Positions 47,370 to 57,682 of a DNA stretch of 64,000 nt are shown here, piece by piece (within the stretch, counting starts at the first letter, position 1; each line of letters opens with the position of its first letter). A model generated the notes under the pieces. It did not search any database and was not told the DNA's origin. It worked only from the letters and a program-made list of their open reading frames with translations. The stretch is from Lytechinus variegatus (lineage: Eukaryota > Echinodermata > Echinoidea > Temnopleuroida > Toxopneustidae). The position numbers and the translations under genes are program-made. The DNA lies in NCBI RefSeq assembly GCF_018143015.1, contig NC_054756.1, positions 22,315,298 to 22,379,297 of the forward strand, written 5' to 3'.

Positions 47370-47916
47370 GCCCCGTCTCACAAAGAGCTACGATTGATGT
47401 CATCAACCACAGCTATGGAAAGCCACCAATGTCATAAAATTATAGATGAACACAACATTCCTTTGGCAATGGGAGGGGCAAACTGATTTGTATCGACAAT
47501 TATGCATGACTGTACATCTGGCCCGTATTCTGAAGTCGGGTTTAACTTGTACCATGTCAAGCAGGTCTAGGTCTGTGCTGAAATTATGGATAGCCAAACA
47601 TGTCAAAATTTTACATTGTCTGTTTCTGACGTTTACTGTGTTGTTTTCTAACTAGTGATATGGATAGATCCATACACCATACATTGAAATTATTCTATTA
47701 GAGATTTATGCCACTATATGCTATCCATAGTTAAACCACAACTTGAAAACTTGAAAATCAGAGGTAAGATTAAACCTGGACTTCAGAATACGGCCTCATA
47801 TATTTATAATTACAAGTTACTTTGAACAGACATTAGCATTCTAGAGGTTGGGTTCACTGGATTTTTATAGTTGAGATCAATTCGATTGATCGCAATTCAT
47901 TGTGGTGATGGACCCT
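47370..47916. mobile_element. MITE insertion splitting the NOL4 exon duplicate
   Basis: Begins (AGG)GCCCCGTCTCACAAAGAGCT and ACGATTGATGTCATCAACCA, as in the AGAGTT(A/G)CGATTGATC family, and ends GATCGCAATTCATTGTGGTG then ATGGACCCT. The two outer ends are imperfect inverted repeats (AGGGCCCCGTCTCAC against AGGGTCCATCACCAC). A second MITE (47520-47795) is nested inside it. Confidence 0.65.
47520..47795. mobile_element. GGCCCGTATTCTGAAGTC-ended MITE, copy 1 (nested)
   Basis: Terminal inverted repeats GGCCCGTATTCTGAAGTC..GGTTTAA and TTAAACCTGGACTTCAGAATACGGCC, about 25 bp. Related elements lie at 48008, 56000 and 61765. It contains an intact TTAA at 47731 within CATAGTTAAACCACAACTT, the site that is occupied by another element in the 61765 copy. 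It is non-coding. Confidence 0.85.
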
Positions 47917-47960
47917 GGTCAGCCACTGAGCTAGAACAAATGCTGCTCCAACTTGACTAA
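47917..47960 (+). pseudogene. Decayed duplicate of NOL4 terminal exon, second half with stop
   Basis: Matches 47241-47284 at 36 of 44 bases without gaps, up to and including the stop codon. It would encode [13 protein letters not shown] before TAA, against [13 protein letters not shown] before TGA. Together with 47339-47369 it shows a former tandem duplicate of the exon end, now split by MITEs. Several differences are silent or conservative. Confidence 0.85.
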
Positions 47961-48007
47961 ACAACTTCCTTTTCATTCAATCCATGGGAATGTTTCACAA
48001 GACTTAC

Positions 48008-48321
48008 GGTGGTATTCTGATAGCCACGGTTTGGATAAACCTGGGTCAACTTAGATCACGCTTTTATGGAGTGCCAGTTGTCAACTTTTTCACCAGTTAT
48101 TCTTATCCTGCTGAAAAAAAGTTGTCGAAAAAGTAATGGAGTCGTGACATGGGATGAATATGACAATACAAGAAATAAAGTGAATTTAAATGATTAATTG
48201 GTACATAATCATTTCCATGAATATGGAAGAAGTATTATGAAGCCAGCATTCCATAAAAGTGTGTAATAACATTCAAGTTTAGACTAGGGTTAAACCTAGG
48301 TTTAATTATCAGAAGACCGCC
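48008..48321. mobile_element. GGTATTCTGA-ended MITE, copy 2
   Basis: GGTGGTATTCTGATAGCC and GGTTTAATTATCAGAAGACCGCC are imperfect inverted ends; inner GGATAAACCTGGGT pairs with CTAGGGTTAAACCTAGG-like sequence. Non-coding, downstream of NOL4. Confidence 0.65.
48174..48179 (+). promoter_or_regulatory. Possible NOL4 polyadenylation signal AATAAA
   Basis: First canonical AATAAA on the + strand that I noticed after the NOL4 stop, about 890 bases downstream. It falls inside a MITE, so actual use is uncertain. Confidence 0.25.
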
Positions 48322-48480
48322 CATAGTATCTATTCCCCAAACATCTAGGATTACTTGTGTTATCATTTTATTTACTGTGGGGAAATATCCAAATTGGACA
48401 GTTGTTGATAACTATGTGAACGTGGGATGTATATGGATTTCAAGAATGGTATACCAAACGAAATCTACTACATTGTCTCA

Positions 48481-48985
48481 TTAAAGGGGAAGTTCACCTT
48501 GACAAAAAGTTTATAGTAAAAATAGCAGAAAAAATAATAAAAAATATTGCCGAAGGTTTGAGAAAAATTCATCAAATCATTAAAAAGTTATTAGAATTTC
48601 AATTATTTGATTTGTGACGTCATATGCGAGCAGCATTCCTACATAGCGAATGGTAAAAAATCAATGAAATGTCATTTTCACAGAAAATTGAAAACGGTTT
48701 TCACTGTACCTTTAGTATATCAATAGACAAATCATTTCACACCCGATCATGAAAAGAAAACAAAATTAAGTCATCAGGAACCATACAAAATTTGAAATTC
48801 ATGCATTTTATATTACATAACACATGGGGCAGCTGCTCGTTTATGACGTCACAAATCCAAAACTTTGAACTCTAATAACTTTCTTATTCTTTAACGGATT
48901 TTCTTCAAACCTTCACCGATATTTTTTACTATTTTTTCTGCTATTTTTACAACAAAGTTTTCTTCAGGGTGAACTTCCCCTTTAA
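48481..48985. mobile_element. TTAA-bounded long-TIR MITE (TTAAAGGGGAAGTTCACC)
   Basis: The 505-bp element starts TTAAAGGGGAAGTTCACCTT and ends GGTGAACTTCCCCTTTAA, exact complements over the first 18 bases. Pairing continues inward (CATATGCGAGCAG against CAGCTGCTCG..TATGACGTCAC, and GACGTCA in both arms). TTAA ends suggest piggyBac- or Kolobok-type mobilisation. It is non-coding and downstream of NOL4. Confidence 0.85.
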
Positions 48986-49813
48986 GTGACTTGGAATTGG
49001 CTACTGAATGATATTCTCTAAGAAATATATGGAATTATGAAGAAATACAATGATTAAAAAAACACCACATATACATGTATGGGATGTTTTTACTCATATT
49101 TATATGTTTTTCTAAGTACAAGCTCCATGCCTGAAGCGTTCCCTTAAAAAACAAAAACAAAACCATACAAAAGAGAGTTGAAATCCAAGCAATCTCAAGT
49201 GAGGTTTCCCCTTTGGAATTTTTCCTGATTGAAAAAGGAAACAGAACCAGTCCATAAAGAGTATCTGCCTATTTAAGAACACCTTTTCTCTTCTCCTCTG
49301 GCTTGTCTTTGCATAAACGTTTCACTTTTAATCATTGTATTATCTACACAATATGATTACCTCTTTTTAATGAGTGACTGACAAATGAGATTGAAGCTTC
49401 TATTCAATCGTTCACAGTGCTGATTTTAGTGTTGCGTTGCATATTATAACAAAAATGTTTTAGAGTTATTATCACACATTACTAGAGGTTTAGTAAGTTA
49501 GTATCATTTTAAAAACCATGTTCAGATTCTGATTGATTACTGTGGTGGATTTTGAAGGAAGGTCTTGCCATGAATTTCTTTCTAACAACTCAAAGGTAAA
49601 AATGTGCAAATATATTATGATTATGTTAAATGGAGAAAATTGGCATTGTTGCCTAGTTGATTGTAAATATATTATACGTTTAACTCTTTCAATATTTCTT
49701 ACTGATGGTTTTATACTTGTTGAATGTATTTCCTTCTGTTTGGGTTTTTGACAAGGTGTTTGTTCTGTTTCTCTGGTTTGTTTTTCTTGGTTTCTTTCAA
49801 CTTTGGGTGTGCT

Positions 49814-49960
49814 GGGGCCTGTTGCAGAAAGAGTTGCGTTTAAACGCAAGTCAAAAAATCAAACGCAAGTCCCAAATGCGCGCTGTTGATTGGTTGAAAA
49901 TCAAGTTGCGCATGATTTTTAGAGTTGCAATCGATTGCAACTCTTTATGCAACAGGCCCC
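49814..49960. mobile_element. 147-bp foldback MITE (GTTGCAGAAAGAG family), copy 3
   Basis: Starts GGGGCCTGTTGCAGAAAGAG and ends GCAACAGGCCCC. It has the same 147-bp length as the copy at 1788, in the opposite orientation by its centre (GCGCGCTGTTGATTGGTTGA). One arm carries GCGTTTAAACGC where the 1788 copy has GCAATCAATCGC; each is an internal palindrome. Confidence 0.85.
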
Positions 49961-50290
49961 TGATCATATGTGCAATATCATTTCTCAAGAGATCTTTACA
50001 CGTGCTAATACACCCAAACTATGTGGGTATATATCTGTTACTATGGTGGTGTTTAGGTTGCACAAACTAAAGGGAAAAAATCACTTGTACAAGTACTATT
50101 ACAAATTCAGGTGACTTTTATGAAACTAATGCTTGCCTATGGCATGGGTCCACTTGGAATTTACCTTACATATACTGTTCTGGCAATTTTGAATATTTTA
50201 TCAGGCACATACAACCATGTTATGTTGTTATGGATGTCACAAACCATGGTGTAAATTGTAAAAAGACCAATTGTACTTGGTAAATCTGTC

Positions 50291-50791
50291 TTAGGCCGTG
50301 TTTATGCTTCCACTTTTCAGGCCAGAATCAGCGTTTCCAAACGTGATTAGTCCAAAACACGGTTGCGTCCATGCTTACTTTCATTTAAACGCTGTTTCAA
50401 AACGCCGATCGTAAACTCACAAAAAGGTGCGTTTGTAAACGTCGTTTGACCAGAATCAGGCTTTCTGGGGAAGTATAAACAGAATGATCGTAAACGTGTT
50501 TAAATGACGTCATTTGGTACATGCTTCCGGTCAGATGAAAATCCGCGGGCAAATATAGTCGTATTGCTTCATGTTATCTCCACGTAATAACAACAATCGG
50601 GAAAAAAACTCGAAGAAAGGCGCGCCCAATTTGACCTCGCTTTACGATGCGAAGCCAGCTGGAGATCATGATTTGCTCTGAAAATTTAAGCATAAACAGC
50701 ACTCCCAGAACCACGTTTACGATCGGCGTTTTGAATCGACGTTTGAAATCGCTGATTCTGTCCTCGCAATGGAAGCATAAACACACCCTAA
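50291..50791. mobile_element. 501-bp MITE with TTAGG..GTGTTTATGCTTCCA ends
   Basis: TTAGGCCGTGTTTATGCTTCCA and TGGAAGCATAAACACACCCTAA are inverted repeats. Inner segments pair as well: AAACGCCGATCGTAAAC with GTTTACGATCGGCGTTT. Edges read TTA/TAA, compatible with a PIF/Harbinger-like 3-bp duplication, but this is not decisive. It is non-coding. Confidence 0.8.
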
Positions 50792-53030
50792 ACAAACACA
50801 AATTTCAAACAATGGCCACTGATTCACTTTGGGGGTGACCTCAGTAGTAATGACAATTGACCGGTGCCTGTTAAGTGCAGAATCAATCAAAACTGCTGTA
50901 TGCCCTTTACATATAGAGCTCTCCAATTTTACACAACATAAATAAGATTGGCTGCCTTTTTAATGAATCCACTGTTGTACTGGACCGTATATGGGGGTTG
51001 CTGACTGTTTCACAATATCGGACCTCAAGATTCAAAGCTAGCTTCACCCCCCCACAACTGGGCATTGTGTTGTGCGCCTGTAATTCAAGCTATGTGGGGA
51101 AGTTACAAATTGATACAGAGGTTCGAGCCCTGATCACGTCTTTCGCATGGTGACATTAAAGGTCGGTCCCAGACGTAAATAATCATATCTGATTGATAAA
51201 CGTCTGACAAAAATCAAATACACACACACACACCCCCTTTTTTAAACAAATCTATTTCTGTGCAAGATTTAAGCATCTTCACTAGAACGAAGACTGTAAC
51301 ATGGCTGGAATGGTAATTTCAGTACACCGAGGTATTCGGGTGCCAATTCACAGTATGTCTACACTTAACAATAGTGTAACCTTGTAAGAAATTCTTAGAA
51401 TGGGGCCATCAAAATATTTACAGAAGGTACCTACAACCAAGTTTTCGAAAACAAAAACTCTGCTAAAATTGGACTGTGTTTTTTAAGGTTGAGAGATGCG
51501 CATTTCAAATGATGTTTTGAAAGTACTTTGAGTAATTTATGTTAGTATATATCTTCTTTTTTTTAATAAAAGAAGTAATGTCACAAAAGTACTATTAGAA
51601 GAAGCAAGAAGTGTTTCAGCATAACAATGGCCTTGCTTGCTGACTGTGGAGTGATTATTGTACAGATTTTCATCAAGAATGTGTCTACAAATTTTCTACT
51701 TTTTAATAACAAAATAGTTGCATGTAATCACGGACAAAGTTTAATATCGTTCAGTGTTTGCGTTTTGTCTTCGAATTTGCTTGTTACGACAAGTCTGTAG
51801 GATTATGATTGGTTCACGTGTTATCTGGTAGTTTGCTAAATACACCCAAGCATTTTCAATGTTTTTAAGTTGGAAAGTTAATTTCTATATTTGAAATATG
51901 TAATTTAACAACTCTTTTATGTTTGTAGATTTATATGCATACTCGGTGTGCTATGTCATTTATTTATTACCTCAAAGCATCAGCAATTTATATTAATGTG
52001 CTTGTAATGTATTTTTGATAAAGGAATTTGAGGGATATGAAAGAAAATGAATGTCAACTATGAAATTATGAAATATTTTGTTTCATCCACATAATCCAAT
52101 CCATAATCCAATCTCTTAAGAGCTACTAATCTTCAAATCAATTCGGTGGATTCGCAATCAGTTACAGCGGAAAGGCCCAAATTTGCAATGCCTCATGGGA
52201 AAAAGTCACCATAGGTTACATGTGCTAGTGCACGCATGCCAATATTCTGCGCTAGCCGACGCAGCTCGGACGGCTCGCTTAAAAGTATGGTGTTTAGGGT
52301 CTAGGAGGTGGCCAGAGAGAAATTTGCTGCATAATTTCTTTACAAATTTTAGACCGTTTTTGGTGAATTCTTGCCTTAAGGTTTTCATTTTTGAAGCATC
52401 ACAGTCACTGACACTAGCACTGTGCGCTGCCAAAGTTAGATATTGACCGGTCTGCTTCAACAGATAGATGGTGCACTGTTTTGCGAATCCACCAATTCCA
52501 ACTTCATTGTCCCATTTCAAAACACTTGTTATTTTCACAAACTTACCATAACGGTCTTTTGTACAAGCCACTGAAATTATGTTATTTGATTAGCTAGTTC
52601 ATCATAGAATTCGGTGTCTGTTACGACAACAAGTCTTTATGAAACAAGGTCCTTGTCTTGTATATTCTATATCATGATCTCTAGGGCCCGGTCTCACAAA
52701 GGTTGGCGAACAATACAATTCCATTGCAACTCAAAGTTAATCTTGTCTCTGTTTGTGTACTAAGGGATACAAGTTGCAACCGGTTCCATGACCTTTGCTC
52801 CTGCGACAATTGCTCTGATGATAAATCTGCATTACAGGCCAAGCATAAAATCTAACCTCCAACACTAATTATAAATAATCATTATCTTCCCATCATTCTG
52901 AACCAAAAACCTGTAATCCTAACTCTAACCCTATGCCCACTGAGATATTACGGACTGGAGCAAATGTGGTAGGAGCATATGCTGTGTCATCGTTGCAACC
53001 AAACCAAGAAGTGTGATCCATCTGAATAAG
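50792..53030. other. Intergenic, no gene seen
   Basis: A short MITE-like start (AGGGCCCGGTCTCACAAAGGTT) lies at 52683, its other end not found. Other open frames, including one of 121 codons on the - strand at 52206-52571, match no family I recognise and lack codon or splice support. Confidence 0.4.
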
Positions 53031-53481
53031 CCAGTTCGTAGTTCCTTTCTGCGTATGATCAAAAGATTCTACGCATGATCAGAGGAAGGTCATTTGTACT
53101 AAAGTGACATGGTGGTTTAAAATCTAATGAGATATGCACCAACTTTCATGACTTGATTATTCATACATTCTTTTGAACTGTGGTTTTCATTTACATCCAC
53201 AAAAAACAACAATGCGTCCATGAACGACTTGTATTTCAGTTTGCCAAGTACATTGTGCAACATGCTATGATATGCATTCAATGTAGGAATGCAACAAATA
53301 GGGGGCCTACCTTCATAAAGTGTTCAATGGTGTGCTATTCTAGTCACCTGGTCTATTCAATTTCTTCATCCTGCTATGTTAGGCAAGCTTACGTAATATC
53401 TTGCTTTGAAATCTGCCTATCATAATGAAAGAAATGAAAGGTCATTTGACCAAAATTGTCCATGAGGTAACTACGAACTGG
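53031..53481. mobile_element. CCAGTTCGTAGTT-ended MITE, copy 1
   Basis: Ends CCAGTTCGTAGTT and AACTACGAACTGG are exact inverted repeats; inside, CATTTGTACTAAAGTGACAT and AAGGTCATTTGACCAAAATT. A second copy about 95% identical by eye lies at 54779, in the same orientation. It is non-coding. Confidence 0.85.
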
Positions 53482-54778
53482 TCTATTGACCACAACTCCT
53501 TATGAAACCACTGACCCATTGTAAAATAAATCAATTTTAAAGTGATTTGAAAAAAATATATATCGCAAATACTGAAAGCATACATGTGATTGGTTGAAAA
53601 TGATGTTGTCTTTGGCTGGAACTGTTTTGCAAATGGATTTCTAGCCTGATAATCAGAGTAATTTTGACATATGAACTCTATTTCATCAGCACATTTTCTT
53701 TTTATCAGATGGCTTGCATTTTGAAATTTCGGCAAAAACGTGCACTCTCTAATCCATGTGTTTCATTTTTATTTTTGTGTGGTTTGGGTTTCACTGTTTC
53801 AGATGAAACTATCTATTTTTGCCATTTTTTTTAACCCAAGAGTAAGATGGGTTGATAACATGATTTAAAAACATGTGAAACCCGGCAGTTGCGTGTTAAC
53901 TGCAAGAAGTATTTCCTTTTATCTCATTTCCTTCTTTTCGAAGCTGTTGACATCATGTTGGTGCAATATCATGTTTTATCATTTATAGTTTAGCAATTTT
54001 TTTTCTGAAATCTATAAAAAAAAGTATTTTAGTTTATTTAAGATTATTGACAGAATCAGTATCAGCTAGTTACGTTGTCTTGCCGAAAAAGACAAAGGCA
54101 CTTGTCTTTTCATCAGTTATAGCTATTATGGAAGATATATGTGCTTTGGTTTGATATTGGATGATTAGATGCATTATTTTTCAAGACTATATTGAGTCTG
54201 TTCAGTTCACACACTGTATGATAAGTTCACATAAATGTGGTTTTTGGATGTTCATATTTTGTGTTGGGTTTGCAATATTACCTAGGTTTTCTTTCTGTTG
54301 CATTGATCATATTGAGTTAAACAATTTTCTGTTGATTTCTGTTTGGCGTTTTCTCTAAACAATCTCTTTTTACAGGGTCTGTGTACATGATTTCTTTCGT
54401 ATTACATTTTCGGTTCTATTATGTGTATGTTGAATAACAGTCCTAGTTTTACTTGGGGAGTATTTACAAATTATGATTATTAATAGCAATTGAGAATTAT
54501 CATAATTCACTGTAGAATTTGCATTTGCATTGCACAGTATTAGAGAAAATTGTATAGATAATAATTTCACACAAAGAGATCCATGGTGGACTCAATGTAA
54601 GATTGAATCAATGAAGAGAAATAAGGACAAGTTTATATACCTTGCACACAGTAAGCTTGTTTCTAATACAGTTTTAGCCTTTAATGATAAATATCAATAA
54701 CTGTTAACATTTGTTTGTATACAAATCTCATTGTACATTTTATCTTTCAAAGATTTTGTTTGTTCACTTGCTATAAAA

Positions 54779-55219
54779 CAGTTCGTAGTTCCTTTCTGCG
54801 CATGATCAAAAGATTCTACGCATGATCAGAAGAAGGTCATTTGTACTAAAGTGACATGGTGGTTTAAAATCTAATGAGATAAGCACCAACTTTGATGTCT
54901 TGATTATTCATATATTCTTTTGAATTGTCGTTTTCATTTACATCCACAAAAAACAACAATGCTTCCACAAACGACTGGTATTTCAGTTTGTCAAGTACAT
55001 TGTGCAACATGCTAAGATATGCATTCAAAGTAGGAATGCAACAAATACCTTCATTAAGTGTTCATTGGTGTGATATTCTAGTCACCTGGTCTATTCAATT
55101 TCTTCATCCTGCTATGTAAGGCAAGCTTACGTAATATCTTGCTTTGAAATCTGCCTATCATGATGAAAGAAATGAAAGGTCATTTGACCAAAATTGCCCA
55201 TGAAGTAACTACGAACTGG
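54779..55219. mobile_element. CCAGTTCGTAGTT-ended MITE, copy 2
   Basis: Nearly identical to 53031-53481 apart from scattered substitutions and a deletion of about 10 bases near 55050. Both copies are followed by GTCTATT, although this may belong to the element edge. Confidence 0.85.
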
Positions 55220-55999
55220 TCTATTTATATGTGGTAAAAGAGTAAGCTATCGTAATGAGAGGGATTTTCATAGAGATATATCTTGACCATATTGTTCGAG
55301 TTTTTTAGCCTGTCAATTTTGACATGTTTTAGATATTTCCAAATGTTAGGGATTTTCTTACTCTTTATGGCTCCATTTCTGAGCATCTTTTTGTCAGACT
55401 TATTTATTTTGCACTTTGTCAACTGATAGACAAAAAATACACAAAAATAATGCACAAATTTCAGTTTCAGAGAGTGTTATTTATAGGTCTTTCGTAGTGA
55501 TTGAAGCATCTCTTGTACCAAAAGTTGGAGCCGTGTCTTTCATGCAGCAAACCACAAAAGATTCTTTTCATCACCAATCCTCACACTTCATCAATGACAA
55601 AACAATGGTGAATGCAGGAAAACCACTGTTAAAAGATGCATGGCTCCTTTTTTGCCAGAAATTTTGAGGGGGGCAGACCCCGAAGTATGGGGGCAAATTG
55701 TCTAAGCCGCTGTGAGCGCAAGCAAGAAAACTGACCTTTTCAATCCAAAAATTCAATTTTGTGATAGATTTGGCACAATATTTAGAAAACAATATAAGAT
55801 TTCTCCATTTGCTCCATTCCCTTTAATTATCTTTCTTCTTTGGGGGTATTAATTTTTGTTAAGGGGAGGGGGGGTCAATTGCCCCACCCAAGGCACCCCC
55901 CCCCTCGCCATCTGTATGAAAACGAGACCCTTCATAGGAAGACTACTGCTAAAAGACATGACACATACTTTTGGTATTAGAGGTGTATAAGACCCAGAT
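55220..55999. other. Intergenic, no gene seen
   Basis: AT-rich sequence, then G-rich MITE debris at about 55668-55905 (GAGCGCAAGCAAG and runs of G and C). No coding feature is recognised. Confidence 0.4.
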
Positions 56000-56534
56000 G
56001 CCCGTATTCTGAAATCTTATTTAATTGAAACTCTGTTCCAAAGTTGTGGTGAACCTATGGGTGGCCAAACCTGACACAACCCCCCCCCAACAGAAGAGTT
56101 TAATTCAATCAGCACATTTGGCACTCAATTCATTAAAAGCCCAGTCACAATGTTCCATGCAAGCTTTGTGTGAGACTCGCAGGTTAGTATTTTTCATGCT
56201 ACCCGCAGATCACCCGCATTGACAGTGTCTCACACGTACCTGACACGCAGTGAGATGTACACAAAGAAAAGTTGTGAACATGCTCAAATCTTTTGTGCGG
56301 ATGAGTTGCGGAAGATTGCCTGCAACTCACCCACAATGCTTGTATGGAAGGTTGTGACAGGACCTTTAATGACCTACTGCCTTGGGATGAAAACGAACAA
56401 GCTTTCTCTCACCAAGGGAGCATGGGAAAATAACAAAGTAAACATAAATGCAGAGTGCAACAATAGTTTCAAAATTTTTGGCTTCCCTCAATTTCAGCCA
56501 AGGCAAGAATTAAACCAGACTTTAGAATACAGGC
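56000..56534. mobile_element. GCCCGTATTCTGAA-ended MITE, copy 3
   Basis: GCCCGTATTCTGAAATC at the left and GACTTTAGAATACAGGC at the right are imperfect inverted repeats. It is longer than the 276-bp copy at 47520, so the interior probably holds another inserted sequence (about 56110-56470). Confidence 0.65.
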
Positions 56535-56608
56535 TGGAAGGATTTTAGGTGGTCCTGCCTACTTTCATTTTGAATGAAATCATCTACATTTTTGTATGTG
56601 GTCGTGAA

Positions 56609-56733
56609 CCCCGTTGCATAAATGTTACCATTTTGGTAACTTTGCCTTGCGATGGTAACTTGCATGGAATCCTTGATTCTGATTGGCAGTTGATTTTCGT
56701 TACCGTGCAAGTTACCATCGAATCGTAACGGGG
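56609..56733. mobile_element. Small CCCCGTTRC-ended inverted-repeat element
   Basis: CCCCGTTGCATAAATGTTAC and CGTAACGGGG bound 125 bases, with GATGGTAACTTGCA and TGCAAGTTACCATC as a perfect inner inverted repeat. It lies downstream of MECR. Confidence 0.6.
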
Positions 56734-56876
56734 GCATGAATCCTTTAAGATTTAAGACTGAAAATTTGCAAGAGGTGTAAGAAACTTCTGAGTGGTGTTT
56801 CCTAATGAGCTGAGTATGACTACAAGTTATGCTTATTTTTCATGCCAACCCATGTCAAGGGAGCATGCCCGTCTTA

Positions 56877-57135
56877 CGAAGAGTTGCGACTGATCCGATC
56901 AATCTCAACTGTATGGAAATCCATTAATGTCATATATTTTTCTACAGGACATTAGCACAATATCCTTTGTCAACAAAGAGAAACGCACTGCATTTCAAGT
57001 AAACGGTGAACGTATGAATAGCCTTATACATGTACATATCTAGAAGGTATTATGAATAAACTTAGATGTTGACATTGCTGCTAATCCACAGTTGTGGTTG
57101 ATCGCAGCAATCGCAGTTCTTTGAAAGACGGGGCC
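56877..57135. mobile_element. MITE of the AGAGTT(A/G)CGATTGATC family, copy 2
   Basis: Starts GCCCGTCTTACGAAGAGTTG and ends CTTTGAAAGACGGGGCC. The interior is shared with 23052-23313 (GGAAATCCATTAATGTCATA, ATATCCTTTGTCAACAAAGA). Confidence 0.75.
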
Positions 57136-57515
57136 TTGACCAATGAGGTGATTCGATGCAGCTAGGAATTTCAGTGAGATCTTTGATGTGAAACACCCCT
57201 TATTGGATGCATACTGCAAGGAATACATGTACATGTACACATATGTTAGCAAGTAGCAAGACAAGTACTATAATTTCCCCTCAAACATTTTCATTCTCCT
57301 ATACCTATACAGAGAAATATACAAGCTAATTCATTCTCTGCACTTTTCATCATATAGTTATCTCAATAGGTAATAAGACCAACTAAAGAGACTGTGCACA
57401 CGCCGTGTCAATCAATTTGCTCTCACTTTAAGACCATCGGCGAGAGATCATGAACAGGAAACAGGTCTCTATAGTTCAAAAGTTCAAAGGTCACCTCATA
57501 GGAGTCAAAGATTCA

Positions 57516-57682
57516 TCACGATCCGAATGTTAGAATTTGCTTTTCCGTGCTATATTCACCCAGCGCCTTCTCTAGGGCACTGCGATAGTCCTCGATATCG
57601 ACCAGCCTATGTTGGGGCGCCCTCAGTTGCCCCGATCCACCCCATCTGCAGAGCTGTTCAAACATCTGTCTGGCTTCCTCGC
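57516..57682 (-). CDS. MECR: MECR terminal exon
   Basis: 167 bp; acceptor AATTCAAACAG|GC, stop TGA at 57518-57516. It completes a Ser codon and encodes [20 protein letters not shown], then [20 protein letters not shown] and [14 protein letters not shown]. The xxLCxxxxxGQLxAPxxxxVxxxDYxSALExA pattern and the KQIL(T) end match vertebrate MECR. Confidence 0.96.

Noticed and set aside
52206..52571. 121-codon open frame on the - strand
   Set aside because: Resembles no protein family I know, and overlapping frames are open as well. Kept as unassigned intergenic DNA.
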